From NCBI GenBank assembly GCA_903871715.1, contig CAIQHW010000532.1, forward strand, positions 1 through 9,475: DNA of 9,475 nt. The letters are read 5' to 3'. The first letter of the stretch is position 1. Every line of letters begins with the position of its first letter. The notes below the pieces were generated by a model. It did not search any database. It worked only from the letters and a program-made list of their open reading frames with translations, and was not told the DNA's origin. Shown here piece by piece: positions 1 to 6,021 of the stretch. The position numbers and the translations under genes were made by a program. Origin of the DNA: an uncultured bacterium. Its GTDB lineage: Bacteria; Bacteroidota; Bacteroidia; Chitinophagales; CAIODY01.

Positions 1-2
1 GC

Positions 3-1832
3 AGCAACGAAACCGATTGCATGATTGGCTATCACAGTGTGAGTGTGATTTGGGATGCTTACAACAAAGGCATTCGTGGCTATGATGCCAACTTAGCTTT
101 TGAAGCCATGAAACACAGCGCCATGGAAGACCGCAACGGTTTAAAATTTTACAAAGAGAAAGGTTATATCAGCAGCGAAGATGATAATGAAAGCGTTTCA
201 AAAACTTTGGAATATGCTTATGATGATTGGTGCATTGCACAAATGGCAAAGGCTTTGGGCAAAACGGATGATTACAATTATTTTGAAAAACGTGGGCAGA
301 ACTGGAAAAATTTATTCAATCCTGAAAATGGATTTTTTCAGGCAAAGAAAAACGGAAGCTGGATAAAAAACTTCGACCCTTATGAAGTGAATAATAATTA
401 CACCGAAGCAAATGCTTGGCAGTACTCGGTTTCAGTGCCACATGATTTAATGGGATTAAATAAATTGTATAAAATTGGAAGTTTAGAATATCATTTAGAC
501 AATTTGTTTTCTGCAGAAGAAAAAACCCACGGTAGAAATCAAGCTGATATTTCAGGCTTGATTGGACAATATGCACATGGCAACGAACCAAGTCACCATT
601 TAATTTACTGTTTGAGTCAAACGAGTAGACATGATGAAGAACGAAACTTATTATTCAAAACTCAAAATGAATTTTATAAAAATTCTCCCGATGGATTAAT
701 TGGTAATGAAGATTGCGGACAAATGAGTGCATGGTATGTAATGAGTGCGATGGGTTTGTATGGCTTATGTCCAGGCAAAAATGATTTTGTTTTAGGATAT
801 CCAAATTTCAGCGAAATAAAAGTAAATGCTGGAAATATTTCTAATCTAAGAATTTCTTCGAATCGAACAAAAAATGATTCAATTCTTGAAATGATTACAA
901 TAAATAATGAAAAAGATTGGGATGGTTTTGCAACTGTGGATTATGCTTACCTAAAAAATACAAAAATTCATTTTGGGTTTTCTAATAAAGTAAATTACGC
1001 TCAAATGAAATCAATGGAATTGACTGTAAGGGAAAGCTGGGAAGAAAAGATAAAGTCTGCGGACGCAATGAAGTCGGACTTTTCCATCACTCCATTCTTC
1101 AACAATCCTTCAAAAAATTTCAACGATTCATTTCGTGTTGAAATAAAAACGATTGATAATTCACCCGTTTATTTTTCGATAAATGGAAAAGATTTTCAGC
1201 CATACAAATCTTCTTTTGTCATTCATCAATCTTGCAAAATTGATGCTTATGCAATGAATGAAATTTCAAAAGAAAAAAGTGCAGTGATTTCTTCTGAATT
1301 CAGAATGTTACCTTCCAACCGCCGTTTGCAGTTGATTTCCAAATACGATAATCTCTACGCCGCTGGTGGCGAAGATGCTTTGATTGATTTAGAACGTGGT
1401 ACTGAAAACTGGCGCATTGGCAACTGGCAAGGTTATGCCGGAAAAGATTTTGTAGGTATTGTTGATGTGGGTTCTTCAAAAGAATTAAAATCTATCGGAC
1501 TCGGTTGTTTGCAAGACCAAGGCGCATGGGTGATGATGCCACCGCAAGTAATTTTTGAAGGCAGCAATGATGGAAAAACTTTTGAACCAATTTCCATTGT
1601 AAAAACAAATGTGAGTGATACGATTGACCATGCTATATTAAAAGATGTTGTGGTAAGATTTTACAAACCTACTGGTCAGGTTATCAGCCCAGAAGTACAG
1701 ACAGTGGCAGTTGCAAAACCATATCGTTACTATAAAGTAACAGCAAAAAATTATGGCAAATTGCCAGCTTGGCATTGGAGCAAAGGCGAACCTGCTTGGT
1801 TATTTGTAGATGAAATTTTGATTGAAGAATAG
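3..1832 (+). CDS. GH92 family alpha-mannosidase, 3' part (start outside window), with C-terminal accessory domains
   Basis: The reading frame is open from base 3, so the first in-frame ATG (base 21) is internal; the codons before it give SNETDC, part of a conserved GH92 block. Numbered from that ATG, further GH92 blocks are ESVSKTLEYAYDDW (57-70), YTEANAWQY (127-135), IGQYAHGNEPSHH (181-193) and PDGLIGNEDCGQMSAWY (223-239). GH92 enzymes are calcium-dependent exo-alpha-mannosidases that trim mannans or N-glycans, usually in the periplasm or at the surface of Bacteroidota; location here cannot be judged because the N-terminus is missing. After the catalytic part come a chitobiase/hexosaminidase C-terminal-like beta domain (about 353-430) and an F5/8 type C (discoidin)-like carbohydrate-binding region (about 440-603). 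About 609 residues are visible. The segment between HGNEPSHH and PDGLIGNED lacks the PWKTQ motif I expect. Family call is firm; exact linkage and substrate are unknown. Confidence 0.93.
   Translation, partial: SNETDCMIGYHSVSVIWDAYNKGIRGYDANLAFEAMKHSAMEDRNGLKFYKEKGYISSEDDNESVSKTLEYAYDDWCIAQMAKALGKTDDYNYFEKRGQNWKNLFNPENGFFQAKKNGSWIKNFDPYEVNNNYTEANAWQYSVSVPHDLMGLNKLYKIGSLEYHLDNLFSAEEKTHGRNQADISGLIGQYAHGNEPSHHLIYCLSQTSRHDEERNLLFKTQNEFYKNSPDGLIGNEDCGQMSAWYVMSAMGLYGLCPGKNDFVLGYPNFSEIKVNAGNISNLRISSNRTKNDSILEMITINNEKDWDGFATVDYAYLKNTKIHFGFSNKVNYAQMKSMELTVRESWEEKIKSADAMKSDFSITPFFNNPSKNFNDSFRVEIKTIDNSPVYFSINGKDFQPYKSSFVIHQSCKIDAYAMNEISKEKSAVISSEFRMLPSNRRLQLISKYDNLYAAGGEDALIDLERGTENWRIGNWQGYAGKDFVGIVDVGSSKELKSIGLGCLQDQGAWVMMPPQVIFEGSNDGKTFEPISIVKTNVSDTIDHAILKDVVVRFYKPTGQVISPEVQTVAVAKPYRYYKVTAKNYGKLPAWHWSKGEPAWLFVDEILIEE
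1052..1083. repeat. small intragenic inverted repeat in the GH92 gene
   Basis: Outer arms AAAGTC (1052-1057) and GACTTT (1077-1082) are complementary. Inside lies a tighter palindrome AAGTC-G-GACTT (1071-1081), and GTC/GAC also flank TGCG at 1055-1064. AAGTC occurs twice in direct orientation 18 bp apart (1053 and 1071), so KS recurs in frame. It falls at the junction between the catalytic part and the C-terminal beta domain and is more GC-rich than its surroundings. It may be a remnant of a short palindromic repeat tolerated in a linker, or chance. Confidence 0.3.
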
Positions 1833-1836
1833 AACA

Positions 1837-1871
1837 ATGTGATGATGTGATAATATGCTAATTTGCTAATG
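1837..1871. repeat. degenerate 8-bp tandem repeat
   Basis: The stretch divides into ATGTGATG, ATGTGATA, ATATGCTA, ATTTGCTA and a partial ATG, about 4.4 copies of an 8-bp unit resembling ATnTGnTA. It starts five bases after the GH92 stop codon. From memory, similar ATTTGCTA/ATGTGCTA tracts are scattered between genes in many Sphingobacteriales and Chitinophagales genomes; no function is apparent. Confidence 0.6.
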
Positions 1872-1927
1872 AAATACAACAATAAAGTCTCACAAATCAG
1901 GAAGAATTCAATTCAAAACTAATCCAC

Positions 1928-1962
1928 AAAAAACGGTGAAGAAAAATCCTTCGCCGTTTTTT
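1928..1962 (+). terminator. rho-independent terminator between convergent genes
   Basis: Stem ACGGTGAAG (1933-1941) pairs with CTTCGCCGT (1949-1957) around a 7-nt loop; the only non-Watson-Crick pair is a U-G wobble when read on the plus strand. A run of six A precedes and a run of six T follows, extending the stem and giving a U-tract. It ends the GH92 transcript. The matching A-run means it may also stop transcription from the DUF1761-like gene on the minus strand, although there the wobble becomes an A-C mismatch. Confidence 0.8.
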
Positions 1963-1983
1963 ATTGCTTGAAAATAAATTTGC

Positions 1984-2460
1984 TTATCCGCCGCAATGAC
2001 TACAAAGTAAATGAAGCACTGCCACTGCAACACAACATGCAACAACATGATAACCAATATCTACCAAATAAGCAGAAAGGGGTTTCATTTGATAAGTATA
2101 TCCCATTGACATTCCGCCGCCGATAGCGAAAATACTCACCAGCAGCGCTACTTTCAAGTTGTGCATCATGATGGGCATACACATATCAGGACCTGTACAA
2201 TGACCTGAAGAACAGCAGCCCATGCAAATAAAATAACACAGTGCAATGCAAATCATCATTGAAAAAATAAGCGATTTCAACATCATCATTGGCATCATTT
2301 TCATGGCTTCTTTTCTTGTTTGTTCGGTCATCTCGGGCAAGCCGTGACTTTTTTGCCAAAGGGTTCCAAAAACTTTTGGATTAAACCATAAAGCACCAAG
2401 CATCCAGTAAGCAACTGTAGCGGCTAAAATTTGCCACCAGCAATGAATTAAGCAGTTCAT
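1984..2460 (-). CDS. small DUF1761-like integral membrane protein, Cys/Met-rich
   Basis: A 158-residue protein with about four predicted membrane segments (roughly 8-28, 62-81, 101-121 and 135-153). The N-terminal pattern of an aromatic-rich first helix ending in GALWFNPKVFGTLW resembles DUF1761, a family of four-helix membrane proteins with no established biochemical role. Composition is odd: 13 Cys (3, 7, 71, 75, 79, 82, 83, 88, 94, 142, 143, 153, 156), 19 Met and 7 His, with Cys concentrated around the second helix and the following loop, a Met cluster MKMMPMMM at 53-60, and a CSHC motif near the C-terminus. This could suggest metal binding, but that is inference. The ATG start follows a candidate promoter 39 bp upstream. 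The gene converges on the GH92 gene and probably forms its own transcription unit. Confidence 0.8.
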   Translation of the reverse strand: MNCLIHCWWQILAATVAYWMLGALWFNPKVFGTLWQKSHGLPEMTEQTRKEAMKMMPMMMLKSLIFSMMICIALCYFICMGCCSSGHCTGPDMCMPIMMHNLKVALLVSIFAIGGGMSMGYTYQMKPLSAYLVDIGYHVVACCVAVAVLHLLCSHCGG

Positions 2461-2499
2461 AAAATAATTTGTTTAAGTGGTTTTGAAAAATTGTTCGAC

Positions 2500-2528
2500 T
2501 AAAGTTAAACAAAAAAATTACGAACAAA
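2500..2528 (-). promoter_or_regulatory. candidate Bacteroidota promoter for the DUF1761-like gene
   Basis: Read on the minus strand there is TTTG (2525-2528), a 17-bp spacer, then TAACTTTA (2500-2507). The latter differs from the -7 consensus TAnnTTTG only in the last base, and the spacing suits the -33/-7 arrangement used by the Bacteroidota primary sigma factor. The ATG follows 39 bp downstream. The region is very AT-rich, so chance matches are possible. Confidence 0.4.
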
Positions 2529-2572
2529 CAAAAAAGATATGGACAGTTAGAAACAAAAAAAATAGAACCGGG

Positions 2573-2598
2573 AAAAACGATTACTGCTTCAAAGCAGT
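2573..2598 (-). terminator. weak hairpin terminator overlapping the glycosyltransferase stop codon
   Basis: ACTGCT (2583-2588) and AGCAGT (2593-2598) form a perfect 6-bp stem with a 4-nt loop. On the minus strand this hairpin covers the last coding bases and touches the stop codon, and a run of five T (2573-2577) follows a few bases later. The stem is short and the T-run is offset, so it may be a weak terminator between the glycosyltransferase and the DUF1761-like gene. Confidence 0.35.
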
Positions 2599-4083
2599 GA
2601 GTTTTATCAGTTCACAGTTGTTTTCATTCAACAAAGTTTTGCAAACAAATTGTTGATGCAGCGAATCCTTTTGTTCCCAAAATGGTGTCATCACCACATC
2701 GCCTACTTTCAGTTTTCTGCAATCATTAATTCGAGTAACTTGATAGTGTTTGGTTTGATTAAAAACTTCCACGTAGTCTTTCAAATGCCAAGCCATTTGC
2801 AAGTTGTATTTTTCTAAAACAAAAAATTTAGTAGTGTAAATATTTTGTTCCTGCAAAGCTCGAAATCCATAACCATAGCACATTTCTGGCGAATCATCAT
2901 GTGTGTTGATATTGGTGTTTTGATAAACAGTAGTGAAATATGGTACAGCAAAAATTAACAAAGCAATGATGCCGATGGCCATATTTTTTTGTTTCAGCTT
3001 TATAAAATCAATGGTGATAAAAATCAAATCGCGAAGTGTTAATCCAACAACAATTGCTGAAAAAATAATCAACGGAAAATCATACCAAGTGTTGTTGCCG
3101 CCTTTTGAAACGATGAAGAAAAAGGAAAGCGTTTGAATAGAAAAAAATCTGCCCAACGATTTTTCTTTCACAAAAAAACAACACCAAATAATCGAAATAA
3201 AAACAAAAGGAAAAAAATAAGCGAACTGCTCATTCTTCATCAAAATAAAATAGTACCAATAATTTTCATTGTTGTATTCGCCCTTTGTATTCAAATATCT
3301 AGGCAACCATTCATTGTTAAAAGCCTGCTGAATGTAGCCATGGTTATATCTTTCACGAAGTAGGTAATAACTCACAATAGGAATTAAAAATAGAATTACA
3401 GCAAAATAAAAATGTTTGTTGCGCAGCAAAAGCAACAATTTTTTTTCGACCAAAAGAAAAATAATAACGCCCGGCAAAAACATTAATGGCGCAACACTTT
3501 TTGTTAAAACCGACAAACAAAAAAATAATGCAGCCAAATAAATTGATTTCAAAACAACCTCATTTTTTTCGACAGCACAAAAAATATGAAACAAACCCAA
3601 CAACGCCAAAAGCATATAAATGGCTTCGTGGTCGGCTGTGCGCACCACATGCAATTTGTAAAACCCAACTGATGAAACTAAAATTAAACCCACAAAAAAT
3701 GCGGTTAAAAACGCTGCATTTATTTTTAGTTTTTTGAAAAAATAAAATAGGACTGCCATGATGCCAACACCTGCAAATGCAGTAGGTAAGCGGTATGCCA
3801 GCTCGTTGTAACCAAATAATTTGATAGAAAGCACCATGCACCAAATTAAAAATGGTGGTTTGGTTTCCCACATATCTGGAACGTCTGGTACACGAAATCG
3901 AATCAAAAAATTGTGGGTGAGCGACATGTTGATGGCGTGCATCACATTCAACGATTCATCCCACAATCGAATGCTGTGGTCGGCTAAATGCGTAAAAATT
4001 GGAAACGCTAAAACAAATGCCATGAGTAAGGCAATAAAAAATTTGCCAAAAATATTTGTAGAAATATTTTTCGAAAATTCCAT
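2581..4083 (-). CDS. ArnT/PMT-like polytopic membrane glycosyltransferase
   Basis: A 500-residue protein resembling the ArnT/PMT (GT83/GT39) group, GT-C fold enzymes that transfer a sugar from a polyprenyl-phosphate carrier on the periplasmic face of the inner membrane. An N-terminal helix (about 13-33) is followed by WDE (41-43), where the family has its key acidic residue, then TKPP (74-77), RLPTAFAG (98-105), RTADHEAIYM (148-157), LTKSVAPL (193-200) and KGGNNTWYDFPLI (327-339). Roughly 11-12 hydrophobic segments extend to about 385, then a soluble C-terminal domain of about 115 residues. The acceptor could be lipid A, another envelope glycan or protein, and the sequence does not decide. 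The start is placed at the ATG at 4083, which overlaps the upstream glycyl-tRNA synthetase stop as TGATG. An in-frame TTG just before it (4086) would add one residue but is less likely. Confidence 0.88.
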   Translation of the reverse strand: MEFSKNISTNIFGKFFIALLMAFVLAFPIFTHLADHSIRLWDESLNVMHAINMSLTHNFLIRFRVPDVPDMWETKPPFLIWCMVLSIKLFGYNELAYRLPTAFAGVGIMAVLFYFFKKLKINAAFLTAFFVGLILVSSVGFYKLHVVRTADHEAIYMLLALLGLFHIFCAVEKNEVVLKSIYLAALFFCLSVLTKSVAPLMFLPGVIIFLLVEKKLLLLLRNKHFYFAVILFLIPIVSYYLLRERYNHGYIQQAFNNEWLPRYLNTKGEYNNENYWYYFILMKNEQFAYFFPFVFISIIWCCFFVKEKSLGRFFSIQTLSFFFIVSKGGNNTWYDFPLIIFSAIVVGLTLRDLIFITIDFIKLKQKNMAIGIIALLIFAVPYFTTVYQNTNINTHDDSPEMCYGYGFRALQEQNIYTTKFFVLEKYNLQMAWHLKDYVEVFNQTKHYQVTRINDCRKLKVGDVVMTPFWEQKDSLHQQFVCKTLLNENNCELIKLTALKQ

Positions 4084-4085
4084 CA
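4081..4085 (-). promoter_or_regulatory. TGATG stop/start overlap (translational coupling)
   Basis: On the minus strand the glycyl-tRNA synthetase stop TGA (4085-4083) shares its final A with the glycosyltransferase start ATG (4083-4081). This arrangement typically lets a terminating ribosome restart on the next gene. No separate promoter or ribosome-binding site is needed, and it fixes the choice of start for the downstream gene. Confidence 0.75.
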
Positions 4086-5723
4086 AAAAATTTCAACGCT
4101 TTTGTCAATCATCGGTTTTATTTCGCTGATATGAATTCTGTCTTGTGTCATGGCATCACGATGACGAACCGTAACCGTTTGGTCTTGCAAGGTTTGATGG
4201 TCAACGCAAATGCAGAATGGCGTTCCTAATGCATCCATACGGCGGTAACGTTTGCCGATTGTATCTTTTTCTTCGTAAAAAATATTATAGTGCTTACGCA
4301 AACTATCAGCAATTTCTTTTGCTGCTTCGGGCAATCCATCTTTTTTCATCAATGGTAAAATGGCTGCTTTGTAAGGAGCTAAAATGGCTGGTAAATGCAA
4401 TACACTTCGGCTGTCGGTTGAGCCATCTTCTTTCGATAAAATTTGTTCTTCAAATGCATTACTTAATGTCAATAAAAACAATCTATCCAATCCAACTGAA
4501 GTTTCCACTACATAAGGAACGTAGTTGCCATAAGGCTTTCCTGTTTCAGGATTCACATCATTATCAAAATACTGCATTTTCTTTTTGCTGAATGCTTCAT
4601 GCTGTTTCAAATCGAAATCAGTACGGCTGTGAATACCTTCCACTTCTTTAAAACCAAATGGAAACTCGAACTCTATATCCACAGCGGCATTGGCGTAGTG
4701 TGCTAATTTGGTGTGGTCGTGAAAACGTAATTTATTTTCAGGAATACCCAAACTTTTGTGCCAAGCCATTCGCTTCTGTTTCCATAAGTTATACCATTCC
4801 ATTTCAGTGCCAGGGCGAACAAAAAACTGCATTTCCATTTGTTCAAACTCTCTCATTCTAAAAATGAATTGACGAGCTACAATCTCGTTGCGAAAGGCTT
4901 TTCCTGTTTGAGCAATACCAAACGGAATTTTCATTCTTCCTGTTTTTTGCACGTTAAGGAAATTCACAAAAATCCCTTGTGCAGTTTCAGGGCGCAAATA
5001 AATGGTATCGCTATCATCAGCTACCGAACCCATTTGTGTGCTGAACATCAAATTGAATTGGCGAACATCAGTCCAGTTACTGTTTTGAGCAATCGGGCAT
5101 TGAATTTTATAATCCACTAAAATCTGACCTAATTCTTTAAAATCATTTTCATTGATTGCTTTATTGAATCTTAATTCTAAAGCTTGATGTTTATTATAAG
5201 ATTCGAAGTTTTCCGAAAAATATTTTTTTATTTCTTCTTTTGAAGTGAATGAACGATTTTCAAAATTTACTGAATGATGGCCAGTCGTAAATTGTAAGTC
5301 ATCAATTTTACTTAAAAACAATGAGGAATCCATGCCTGACTTGTGTTTGAGTTCTTCATCAAAATCAATGTAGAGTTTTTGCAAATAATCTTCTATCAAA
5401 ACATCTACTCTGTAACGTTTCTTTGAATCTTTATTATCTACCATCGGGTCGCTGAAACTATCCACATGTCCGCTGGCTTTCCATGTGGTGGGATGCATAA
5501 AAATAGCTGCATCAATGCCCACAATATTGTCGTGCATTTGCACCATCGATTTCCACCAATAATCACGAAGATTGCGGCGCAACTCAACGCCAGCCTGACC
5601 ATAATCATAAACGGCAGCTAAGCCATCATAAATTTCACTACTCGGAAACACAAAGCCATATTCTTTTGCATGGCTAATAATATTTTGAAAATGATTTTCT
5701 ACTGAAGTTGTTGTATTGCTCAT
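4083..5723 (-). CDS. glyQS: glycine--tRNA ligase (single-chain, dimeric type)
   Basis: Cytoplasmic class II aminoacyl-tRNA synthetase that charges tRNA-Gly with glycine using ATP. This is the single-polypeptide alpha2 type, not the two-subunit alpha2beta2 form. Numbered from the ATG at 5723 (546 residues), it shows the N-terminal block SEIYDGLAAVYDYG (29-42), LRPETAQGIFVNF (243-255), the motif 2 region FRNEI...FRMREFEQME (277-297), motif 3 ETSVGLDRLF (407-416) and an anticodon-binding domain from about 446 to the end. A lysine-rich DNKDSKKRYR stretch (96-105) stands where some bacterial enzymes carry a CxxC pair. Residues about 110-210 form the large insertion typical of the family. An in-frame TTG at 5735 would give four more residues, but it overlaps a perfect -7 promoter element, so the ATG is preferred. 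It is co-transcribed with the glycosyltransferase downstream. Confidence 0.96.
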   Translation of the reverse strand: MSNTTTSVENHFQNIISHAKEYGFVFPSSEIYDGLAAVYDYGQAGVELRRNLRDYWWKSMVQMHDNIVGIDAAIFMHPTTWKASGHVDSFSDPMVDNKDSKKRYRVDVLIEDYLQKLYIDFDEELKHKSGMDSSLFLSKIDDLQFTTGHHSVNFENRSFTSKEEIKKYFSENFESYNKHQALELRFNKAINENDFKELGQILVDYKIQCPIAQNSNWTDVRQFNLMFSTQMGSVADDSDTIYLRPETAQGIFVNFLNVQKTGRMKIPFGIAQTGKAFRNEIVARQFIFRMREFEQMEMQFFVRPGTEMEWYNLWKQKRMAWHKSLGIPENKLRFHDHTKLAHYANAAVDIEFEFPFGFKEVEGIHSRTDFDLKQHEAFSKKKMQYFDNDVNPETGKPYGNYVPYVVETSVGLDRLFLLTLSNAFEEQILSKEDGSTDSRSVLHLPAILAPYKAAILPLMKKDGLPEAAKEIADSLRKHYNIFYEEKDTIGKRYRRMDALGTPFCICVDHQTLQDQTVTVRHRDAMTQDRIHISEIKPMIDKSVEIF

Positions 5724-5732
5724 AATTGGCGA

Positions 5733-5740
5733 CAAAGATA
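5733..5740 (-). promoter_or_regulatory. -7 promoter element of the glycyl-tRNA synthetase gene
   Basis: Minus-strand TATCTTTG matches the Bacteroidota -7 consensus TAnnTTTG exactly and lies only 9 bp before the ATG at 5723, so the mRNA leader would be just a few nucleotides. No clear TTG is seen at the expected -33 distance, which is filled by a 7-bp tandem repeat. Confidence 0.55.
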
Positions 5741-5747
5741 GATTTCA

Positions 5748-5780
5748 GAATTAGGAATTAAGAATTAGGAATTGGGAATT
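5748..5780. repeat. degenerate 7-bp tandem repeat
   Basis: The units are GAATTAG, GAATTAA, GAATTAG, GAATTGG and a partial GAATT, about 4.7 copies with a 7-bp period. The repeat sits between the tRNA terminator and the -7 element of the glycyl-tRNA synthetase gene, 7 bp upstream of that element. From memory, similar AATTAGG tracts occur between genes in many Bacteroidota; unit number could vary between strains. Confidence 0.7.
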
Positions 5781-5802
5781 TTGAAGAAAAATATTTTTTT
5801 GC

Positions 5803-5846
5803 AAAAAATAAAAAAGCCTCTCAAACTATTTATTTGAAAGGCTTTT
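5803..5846 (-). terminator. rho-independent terminator of the tRNA-Arg unit
   Basis: Read on the minus strand, AAAAGCCTTTCAAA (5846-5833) pairs over 14 positions with TTTGAGAGGCTTTT (5825-5812), with one wobble, around a 7-nt loop. A T-rich run follows (A-rich at 5803-5815 on the plus strand). It lies 13 bp beyond the tRNA 3' end and separates the tRNA from the glycyl-tRNA synthetase gene. Confidence 0.85.
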
Positions 5847-5859
5847 GATATTTTAAATG

Positions 5860-5932
5860 TGACCCCGAAGGGATTCGAACCCCTATCATCAGAGCCGAAA
5901 TCTGATATTCTAATCCATTGAACTACGGAGCC
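5860..5932 (-). tRNA. tRNA-Arg, anticodon UCG
   Basis: A complete 73-nt cloverleaf on the minus strand. The acceptor stem GGCTCCG pairs with CGGGGTC, with two G-U pairs. The D stem is GTTC/GAAT with loop AATGGATTA. The anticodon stem TCAGA/TCTGA encloses loop TTTCGGC, so the anticodon is TCG, which reads CGA (Arg). The variable region is 4 nt, and the T arm AGGGG/CCCTT has the standard loop TTCGAAT. The D-loop A following GG (position A20) and C35 are known arginine identity elements, which supports the call. The discriminator is A and the CCA end is not encoded. It is a single-gene unit with its own -7 box upstream and a strong terminator downstream. Confidence 0.95.
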
Positions 5933-5944
5933 ATGAACAGGCTG

Positions 5945-5952
5945 CAAATGTA
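5945..5952 (-). promoter_or_regulatory. -7 promoter element of tRNA-Arg
   Basis: Minus-strand TACATTTG matches TAnnTTTG exactly and ends 12 bp before the mature tRNA 5' end, giving a short leader for RNase P to remove. A TTG at the usual -33 spacing is not evident. Confidence 0.5.
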
Positions 5953-6021
5953 ATCACAACAATTTAATTGCCGTTGATTTTTTAGTTTCTAATTTTCCAA
6001 AAATATTTTTTTAGAAAAAAA

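Noticed and set aside
21..23. ATG at base 21 as the start of the GH92 gene
   Set aside because: The frame is open to the window edge and the codons before it encode SNETDC, part of a conserved GH92 block, so the gene begins outside the window.
3133..4129. Several plus-strand reading frames of 76-102 codons opposite the glycosyltransferase gene
   Set aside because: They lie antisense to a well-supported gene, have Lys/Asn/Phe-rich low-complexity content and show no recognisable family.
4217..5120. Plus-strand reading frames opposite the glycyl-tRNA synthetase gene
   Set aside because: Antisense shadows of a conserved synthetase, with no start signals and no domain resemblance.
5765..5947. 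60-codon minus-strand reading frame across the tRNA region
   Set aside because: It covers the tRNA-Arg gene and its terminator, and its codons are explained by tRNA structure, not by a protein.
5953..6021. Runs of A and T after the dxs stop as a possible terminator
   Set aside because: There is no GC-containing stem, only A/T complementarity, which is expected by chance here.
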